Below, in pieces: positions 21,982 to 27,875 of a stretch of 27,875 bases of DNA; the stretch's first letter is position 1; every line of letters begins with the position of its first letter. Origin of the DNA: Plicaturopsis crispa FD-325 SS-3 (taxonomy: Eukaryota > Basidiomycota > Agaricomycetes > Amylocorticiales > Amylocorticiaceae); NCBI GenBank assembly GCA_000827205.1, contig KN832561.1, forward strand, positions 1,116,461-1,144,335, given 5' to 3'. The notes beneath the pieces were generated by a model that made no database searches, was not told the origin of the DNA, and was given only the letters and a program-made list of their open reading frames with translations. The position numbers and the translations under genes were made by a program.

Positions 21982-22492
21982 TCGGTTTCAAAGACACTAT
22001 TTTCTTTGTGCTGTGTTTCGCTATGGATGTTATGGAGTTTGTCATACCACCCACGGGTCTGATACCCGCTCCGTTGCCCCGCCCTGCGTAGTTTCTGCTG
22101 CTATCTTCCCCCACTACACCCATTTCTCCATCCTCCTACCTAACGCCTTGTTGACGATTCGGTATTTATTTCTACGTTGGGATTCAGATCGTCAACTGCT
22201 TACTTATATCTCTACGTCCGTACATTCACGATTGTTGCACACAATCAAGGACTTTGTCTATTGGTTGGATACTTGCTACGGACCGCTTCAAGTCTGCCAG
22301 AGTCTTTCACAAGCGGCGACGAAGATATCGGACCCAGGACTCGGGAGGCTCACGTAGCGGCGAACAGCACGAAGACCACATTATGGATTATCGATTACCA
22401 GTGAAACCACCCGGAGAGTACAATGTATACAGTGACATAGCCGCAGTGCCAACGCTGTGACACCACCAGAAACAGAAGAGGAACGAGCATAC
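21982..22492. other. Convergent 3' region, no gene seen
   Basis: About 510 bp between the stop of the UPF0658 gene and the proposed stop of the duplicated-module gene. Open frames crossing it have no recognisable content. If the latter gene's last splice is wrong, a short alternative 3' exon could lie at about 22378-22495. Confidence 0.4.
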
Positions 22493-24945
22493 TTACTATG
22501 CAATGTCGACAGCCATCGGGTCTACGAGCAGACCTCAGTACTAGTACTGGTTCCGTCTCACCCCCCTCTGCCACGCCTGATAGGTCGGCCACTTCACCCA
22601 GCTGGGCGTAGTCCCGTCATCAACGACCTTCAAGTGGTACTCTGTCAGGTCAAGGTGCTTGCACCCCATAACCGCCGCCAGCCACGCCTTGCCGTCCCAG
22701 AGCCAGAGCTGGATGCGGAAGCGGCCATTGCTCAGCCTGTATCGGTGGATAAATATGTCCGAGCGTAGAGGGCCCTCGCAACTGGTTGGCTTGCTCAGCT
22801 TGCCCTTGCCGGTAGAAAAGAAGTGCATCGCCCAAACCGGGCGCTTGGTGATTTGGCGACCCGTCAGGCGCTCGAGAGGGACGTCTTCATCGGTATCTTC
22901 ATCGGGTAGCTCCTGCTGATATTGATTGGGTTCGAACCGGGGGCCCTGAAAAGATTCAGCGCGGGGAGAGGGAGCGTGTGCGACGCGGGTATTGCCAGTA
23001 GGTTCGATGCGGGGATTGAGAACAGGTTCAACGCGCGGAGCAGGAGCGGTTTCAACGCTAGATACGGGAACAGGTTCGGTGCGGGGTATGGAGATAGGTT
23101 TGACTCTGCTGACGCCAGACAATGAGCAGGAGGCCAGCAGCGACATCTACATTGCCATATGCACTCACTTTGCAGTTCGGTGGAACGAGTGGTTAGCAAC
23201 AGCGCTCTGCGGTGTGTAGGTCGCGCGGGATTCCTCGACCTTGATGGGCTCAGGATCCTCGACTTTGACGGGAACAGATTCCTGGACATCGACCGGAACG
23301 GGCTCCTCGAATTTGGCGGGTTCGACCTCCTCGACTTTGACCGACACATCCTCCTCAATCTTGACAGGTTCAGGCTCTTCGACTTTGACGCGCACACGCT
23401 CCTCAACTTTGACGGCCTTCAATTTGGCGGGCTCAATGGACCTGCGCGGGGAATGTCAGAATGGAGATAAACTAACAGACAACCAAAGGGACTTACCGGG
23501 GACCACGCACAGGCAAAGGCCGAAAAAACCTGTTCGCTGGCTCGGGCGAGGTTTCTTTCTTCTACAATCATGGTCAGAGAGACACACAGAGTCGTTTGGA
23601 ATTAGGCGGCTCACGATTTGTGCGAAATTGAAGCTCGGTCTAGTCGCGGTGCTTTCGGGTGTCAGGGACTGCTGATTATCACTGAATCGAAAGTGCGGTT
23701 TATGCTCAGGGACCGGCTCGACGCGAGGATTGGGAGCGGGTTCCACGCGGGGACTGTAAGCGGGATCAGCGGAGGACCTGGGTTCAACCTTGAGGCACGA
23801 AATGGGAATGGCATCGGCTGCGGGAGCGACAGGTTGGAATAGAGCAACAGACTCATCGCGGGAGAATGGATTGGCATGAGCACCGGGCGCAGCCTGGGCG
23901 AAGAGATCAACACGAGGGATGGGAGCAGGTTCAACCCGGGGTATATATATAGGTTTGGCCCTGTTCACGCCAAATGATGAGCAACGAGTTTTATTAGGCA
24001 CGAGCTCTATACTGGTGTATACACTAACCTATCATCTCGATGACCTGAGTGATGGGCGACAGCACTCTGGGGTGTATAGGTCGTGCGTGGTTCATCAACC
24101 TTTATCGGCTGGAGATATCTACCGCGGAGATGGTCATTGAAGAAAGACCAGCTTGAGAGCGGCGTAACTCACTGGACGCGTCGCGCAGGCAAGGGGCGAA
24201 GCTTCCTGTCTGTGTGCTTTGGCTTACCATCCGAAAGCCAATCGATTACGGGAATTTCTGTTTCCTTCTTCTATGTATAGGCACTCGGTCAGAAATTGAG
24301 CACTTTCACTAGAAATTATATGCCTTACGATCTGAGCAGGTACACCGAAGATGACTTTGCGTTCCTCCGATGGTTGGTCATTCTCCGACGTGGTGTTCAA
24401 TGCACAGGGAACGATCTCGCGTTCAGTGTTATTCGTGCTGCTGCAGAGAAAATGACCCGTCAAAATATATAGCAGACAGAGTAAACAAGGTGGGACAGAC
24501 GGGATGTGTAATTGTGATTCCGGTTGCGGCTGGTGGGCACTACCACTGGCGACGTCTTCCGCTCTCTGCGGCAGGCTCTTCATATCATCCGCCTTGTGAA
24601 CATCGTCCGACACAACAGCCCCCACCGCACCCGCACCTGCGGTAGGCTGCGGCTTGACTGGAGGGGCATCCGTCTGGGGCTCGCAATTCCTGTGAGCCAC
24701 AGCGACATCGACTTCGTCACTGTATGGGAGTGGAATCAGGCGGAACGTGCCAATGGAGGGTCTACGACATCAATTACATACCTCTGGGCGGAAACGCACT
24801 GCACGGGCGCGTCGGACAGGGAGTAAATCAGGGAGCGGACGACGCGTCTCAGCACATAAAAGACAGCCAGCGATAAGAGGTATCCGGCAATGTCGAAATA
24901 TGGAGTGGCGTGGCTTGGGGGGTAAGCATCGCAGGAAGTGGCCAT
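22493..24945 (-). CDS. Membrane-anchored protein with duplicated exon module and Pro/Glu-rich repeats
   Basis: No family recognised. Proposed exons 24782-24945, 24329-24719, 24228-24270, 24029-24167, 23615-23960, 23497-23561, 23169-23441, 22562-23105 and a final stop codon at 22493-22495; about 655 aa. The N terminus has one hydrophobic helix (YFDIAGYLLSLAVFYVL) followed by basic residues, fitting a signal anchor; a second weaker hydrophobic stretch lies in exon 2. The middle consists of two related modules (see findings) with PRVEPxP-like and KVEEPEP-like repeats. The C terminus is globular-looking: DIFIHRYRLSNGRFRIQLWLWDG then KHLDLTEYHLKVVDDGTTPSWVKWPTYQAWQRG. The 3' end is uncertain: splicing from 22561 to 22496 puts a TAA directly after the acceptor, while read-through adds six residues. 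The exon 4 acceptor (GTGAG) was chosen because CAG would give a stop. Confidence 0.68.
23040..23630 (-). repeat. Exon-intron module, copy B (downstream in gene)
   Basis: Runs from the end of exon 5 (FNFAQI) through introns of 53, 55 and 63 nt into exon 8 (KVKPISIPRTEPVP). Relative to copy A, its third coding block is expanded by KVEEPEP-type repeats. Shared motifs are KKET, TYTPQSAVA and the KPIxIPRxEP start. Confidence 0.72.
23900..24345 (-). repeat. Exon-intron module, copy A (upstream in gene)
   Basis: Runs from the end of exon 2 (VPAQI) through introns of 58, 60 and 68 nt into exon 5 (RAKPIYIPRVEPAP). It parallels copy B in the order AQI | KKET... | ...TYTPQSAVA...H | xKPIxIPRxEPxP, with the first and third introns in the same phases. 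Confidence 0.72.
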
Positions 24946-25134
24946 GGTGAGTACTGGGGTCAGGGTTATAGAGAGTCACGAAAGACGAAGGAAGCGTGGA
25001 TTAAATACCCGGAGGGCTTGGTGAATGAGAAGTCACAAAGGGCGCCACGCTTTGGCGTAACAAAGAGCAGTGTGCATTAGAAGGGCAAGAGCTTTGACAT
25101 TGGCTTAGGTATAAGTGACGATTAGTCTGTCAGG
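24946..25134. promoter_or_regulatory. Intergenic region upstream of the membrane-anchored gene
   Basis: These 189 bp lie between the start of the membrane-anchored gene and the stop of the next minus-strand gene. The sequence must hold the promoter of the former and the 3' UTR of the latter. An ATTAAATACC stretch at 24999-25008 could act as an A/T-rich core element, which is speculative. Confidence 0.4.
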
Positions 25135-25806
25135 TCAAAGCGAAACGGCTTGTATTTGAGTGATAGCGGCAGATTTGAAGGGAGGGCAAGACTTGCCATG
25201 TTCATGTTCCTCTTCATGGCAGTCGCAAGTACAAGCCTTGCGAAAACGCGACCACCTCCACTGGTCCAAGTCAAGGTACCATCGCGCTGGGGCACCACCA
25301 AAGAATGCCTCCAACTTCGCTAGCTCGTCCTTCGTCGGGAAAGTTGTATAGTTGGTCCCAGCTCCGAAAATATGCAAGTATTCGCCGTTTTCGAATGCTA
25401 CGTCCGGCCACAGATGGCCAGTGTTCGTGACACCCACATGCTTGGCAATGGCAGCGACCAAGGCAGGGTTAAAGAGGGTGCCCGAAACGTCCGGTGTCTT
25501 GTCCGGGCCCGCAACGACAACCAGATTGTGTTCAGCAGCGAACTTCATGATCGCGTCTTCATCGATGGCCCAGCCGTAGTGCAAGATGGGAGGCGCGTAT
25601 TCTGTGCATCTTGAAGGATTGAGATAACTTGGTATACGACATAATGGCTGTTGCTCTAGGGCCTTCAGGTAGTCCTAGGAACTGGGATTAGTTCATGCAC
25701 GGGGGGTGGGAAACACGGGACATACCCCTTCGACATATCTGAGGCCGCCTCGCTTGGGGGCGAAAAGCAGTTTCTTGTTGGTTGAGATGGAAGGAGGCAC
25801 ACTCAT
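25135..25806 (-). CDS. Hypothetical 206-aa protein with Cys/His-rich tail
   Basis: Two exons, 25726-25806 and 25135-25674, join in phase (intron 25675-25725, GTATGT donor, CCTAG acceptor) to give 206 aa. No signal peptide or membrane helix is seen and I recognise no family. The body is well formed: DYLKALEQQPLCRIPSYLNP, then HYGWAIDEDAIMKFAAEHNL, HVGVTNTGHLWPDVAFENGEY, FPTKDELAKLEAFFGGAPARWYLDLDQWRW. The last 35 residues carry CTCDCHEEEHEHGKSCP, with four Cys and three His close together, which could bind a metal ion. Trp- and Tyr-rich composition argues for a folded domain. It is probably a lineage-restricted fungal protein. A repeat cluster lies about 115 bp upstream of the start. Confidence 0.72.
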
Positions 25807-25910
25807 AGGACTGAAAGACACCAATTTAAGACTGAGAGGAACGTGGATTCGAATTGAGTATTGATTCCTGTATCCGGAGCCTCGAGCACGCATGGCACTG
25901 CGTGTCCATG

Positions 25911-26062
25911 CAAATTTTACGCCGGCGGTTGGATGGCGGAATGTCCAGCTTACCGCCAGCTTACCGCCAAATTTTCTGCCGGCGGTTGAGTGGCGGAATT
26001 TCTGCATTACCGCCAGCGGAAATGCGGTATTCACCTGGCAGCCAACGGTTTGGTGGCGGTTT
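25911..26062. repeat. Cluster of degenerate tandem repeats with TGGCGG/CCGCCA dyads
   Basis: Three related 22-mers start with GCC(GG/AA)CGGTT at 25921, 25978 and 26041, spaced 57 and 63 bp. The first two are preceded by AAATTTT. Between them lie TTACCGCCA copies, the inverted counterpart of TGGCGG, so the block can form several hairpins. It resembles a small non-coding foldback element or its remnant; no transposase is nearby. Confidence 0.75.
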
Positions 26063-26290
26063 AGTAGGCCTGATGAAAACACCTAAAAATGATAGAAAAT
26101 AATAATATTCTCGCTACGGTACACGGCTGGGCGGTAGCTACGTGTAGAAGTCTGTGAGCCCATCAGGTGATTGTATTCATCAGCCCAGGATGCCCGCAGC
26201 GGCGCCGAGAAGAAACCTCGCTGTGACCGAGCAATACTTTGAACTACGAAGGCGTCGTAGGGCTGTACAATCGAACAACAAGGCTCACCG

Positions 26291-26338
26291 TGCTCGTCGT
26301 CGGTGATACAACCGTGCTCGTCATCGGTGATACAACCG
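26291..26338. repeat. 24-bp tandem duplication
   Basis: 26291-26314 and 26315-26338 differ at one base, and a partial third unit follows. On the minus strand one frame would encode the acidic octapeptide GCITDDEH twice, but no complete gene could be built around it. Confidence 0.85.
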
Positions 26339-26784
26339 TCCTCGTGGTCCATTGTGTCAACAACCTCGAGCTGTCTTGGCCGACGAGGACAAGCTCGGCA
26401 CTGGGTACGTCGCCGTAGGTGTAGACAGACTTGGACCCGGTGATGAGGTAAAGGGGCCAAGGGTGATTGAGCAGGCAACGTCTGAGCAAAGGATTGAAAA
26501 AAGGAGGTGGGCAATTAGACGCACCCATCTCCAGGCTTGAGACACGTCCGAATCACGACCCCGATTGTCCTCTTCTTCTCGCCATACGACCCTCTCCACC
26601 GCGCAAGCCCACTGTGAGCGCCATAGTCAATGATGGAAAGCGTGGGGAGATAGGCTGACACTGTGATACTCATGTGCAGTGCACGAGTTTATTGGGGCCC
26701 CACCTGCCAGCAGTGCCATGACGCAAGAGCGTCCCCAACGCGAAAGAAAAGCTGTTGGTACAGGAGAAAATCACGGGCTAGTTC

Positions 26785-27294
26785 TTATCCAGCCACGTAA
26801 ACGTCTGGTGCGCTGTCCTGGAAAGCAGGGAACAATCGTGCGTACCTGACGACAACGACATGCATGCCGCTTTGCTCGTGCAGTTTTTCCAGCATGAGCC
26901 TCAATCGGAATTCAAACGCGTAGGCGCCGGGACGCTGGCTGTCTGCGGTGCATCGTGATCCAGTACTTGTTGCGCGCAGCTTGAATCCAGTCTCTGCGGG
27001 AATTTCTTTCGATTTATTAGGCAAATTATCGCAGAATATTGAATGTAATGATCATACCTGCTTGAGAACTGTCATCCACGGGTATTGAGTAAGAATTCGT
27101 TTAAGTCGTCGAGACGACGTCGTGGTCAAGAGCAAGGAGTGATTCAGACTCCGCCACCAGTCACGCAGGGACTTGGTCGCGTACGGCGGCGCGTCAATAG
27201 GGATGATCAAAGTAGAATCTGCAACTTCACTTTTTGTTTCACTTTTTGTGCCACTTTTTGCGATTTTGGCAGTGATTTCGTGAAAAGGAGGCAA
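26785..27294 (-). pseudogene. ORF fragment of unknown origin, running into the AAAAAGT array
   Basis: Two segments, 27058-27294 and 26785-26991, join across a plausible intron (GTATGA donor, CGCAGAG acceptor) into 147 residues containing IIPIDAPPYATKSLRDWWRSLN and a helical FEFRLRLMLEKLHEQSG. There is no ATG at the 5' end: the frame opens with TTG inside the repeat array, and the residues SGTKSETKSE are simply translated repeat. Either a real 5' exon lies further right or the gene has been interrupted by the repeat. No family recognised. Confidence 0.3.
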
Positions 27295-27400
27295 AAAGTG
27301 GACCTAAAAAGTAGCCAAAAAGTAGCCAAAAAGTGGAGCTTTGAAACCCACCTCGTTTTCCTTATTCAAAAAGTAGCCAAAAAGTCACTTCTCCTTTTTG
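27226..27400. repeat. AAAAAGT/ACTTTTT array, left block
   Basis: Three CACTTTTTG copies (27228-27264) are followed by AAAAAGTGG/AAAAAGTAG copies in the opposite orientation (27292-27336), then two more AAAAAGT copies and a CTCCTTTTTG (27366-27400). Opposed orientations allow long hairpins. Confidence 0.85.
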
Positions 27401-27714
27401 CGTCCTGCGGTAGGCCGTCGGCAGTCTGCCCAATGCTATAACTCCGTCCAACTCCGCATGACGCCCTGCCACTGCCTGGTGTGCGCACGTGATGGCATAC
27501 AGCCCGTGCCGAAACCTTGCCGAAAACACTCCCGCATCGTCGCACACCTCCCGGTCGACCTCCTGCCGTACCCAAACGCCGTAAACAAGCTATTTATCTA
27601 TGCTAATGTACAAAAAGCGGAAATCACGTTGGGCTGAGTCGTGTCTGGGGAGCTTCGGCATCAGGCGGCAGTCCTATCGGAGCTTGAATGTGACCTCAAG
27701 CGTTCCGACAAACA

Positions 27715-27875
27715 GCGGGCAAAAAGGAGAGCAAAAAGTAGACTTTTGTCAAAAAGGAGACCCCCCCTCTCCTTTTTGTGAAACAGCCACTTTTTGCGCT
27801 CCTTTTTGACTTCCTGTTTGCTCACTTTTTGGAAAAGTAGAACTCAAAAAGTGACCAAAAAGTGGCTAAAAAGTG
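27715..27875. repeat. AAAAAGT/AAAAAGGAG array, right block (continues past the window)
   Basis: Dense copies of AAAAAGGAG, AAAAAGTAG, CTCCTTTTTG, CACTTTTTG and AAAAAGTGG occur in both orientations up to the last base. It is the same motif family as the left block; the roughly 310 bp between them contain no supported gene. The right end is truncated by the window. Confidence 0.85.

Larger units (their letters stand above)
25807..26784. other. Repeat-bearing intergenic region
   Basis: About 1 kb without a supported gene. It contains the TGGCGG/CCGCCA cluster (25911-26062) and a 24-bp tandem repeat (26291-26338). Minus-strand frames at 26083-26600 overlap each other and do not join into a convincing protein. 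The left end should hold the promoter of the 206-aa gene. Confidence 0.45.

Noticed and set aside
22922-22945. GGTTCGAACC resembling a tRNA T-loop/B box
   Set aside because: It lies inside the coding PRFEP-type repeat on the minus strand, and no cloverleaf partners are present.
26083-26600. Overlapping minus-strand frames including a short hydrophobic stretch (LIAHLLFSILCSDVAC) as a possible secreted protein
   Set aside because: The frames cannot be joined in phase into one protein and have no family resemblance.
27398-27714. Plus- and minus-strand frames between the two AAAAAGT blocks
   Set aside because: Short, mutually overlapping, partly made of translated repeat, and without any transposase-like or other known motif.
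1-27875. Search for transposons, LTR elements, viral genes or a defence/biosynthetic cluster
   Set aside because: No transposase, reverse transcriptase, integrase, capsid, polyketide synthase or peptide synthetase motif was seen in any frame. The repeats present are short and non-coding or lie within host genes.

Overview
The window looks like a basidiomycete fungal chromosome segment, probably from an Agaricomycete. This is inferred from dense genes split by many very short introns (about 41-105 nt, mostly 50-65), CTAAC/CTGAC-like branch sites close to the acceptors, short intergenic gaps, and family members typical of filamentous fungi. I recognise no tRNA, rRNA, transposase, capsid, integrase, CRISPR array or bacterial-type operon. 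Exon boundaries were placed by hand from GT..AG sites, reading-frame phase and family resemblance.

Layout. 1-2384: no convincing gene. 2385-2988 (-): mitochondrial ribosomal protein bS21m, divergent from an RWD/Gir2-like gene at 3181-4251 (+). 4435-6407 (-): YheT/EMB8-type alpha/beta hydrolase with a membrane anchor. 6408-7650: mostly empty. 7652-9305 (+): nuclear-looking coiled-coil, Arg/Ser-rich protein with an unresolved 5' end. 9656-11284 (-): SET-domain methyltransferase, sharing a 357-bp promoter region with an SDR dehydrogenase of the YMR226C/YdfG type (11642-12737, +). 12930-16940 (-): very long disordered Ser/Pro-rich protein containing several coding tandem repeats. 17968-19059 (-): CmcJ/AsaB/GA4-desaturase-like enzyme. 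20123-21981 (+): UPF0658-type Golgi membrane protein in 15 exons, one of only 9 nt. 22493-24945 (-): membrane-anchored protein whose middle was built by duplication of a three-intron module. 25135-25806 (-): unknown 206-aa protein. From about 25.9 kb to the end the sequence is repeat-rich (TGGCGG/CCGCCA clusters, a 24-bp tandem repeat, and arrays of an AAAAAGT motif in both orientations) with only ORF fragments.

The genes do not form one pathway. They cover mitochondrial translation (bS21m), translation-associated signalling (Gir2-like), lipid/ester hydrolysis, protein methylation, short-chain alcohol oxidation, a possible secondary-metabolism-type hydroxylase standing alone, and a Golgi membrane protein. 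The least ordinary items are the 9-nt micro-exon, the intragenic exon-module duplication, several stop-free 54-nt introns, and the repeat arrays at the right end.
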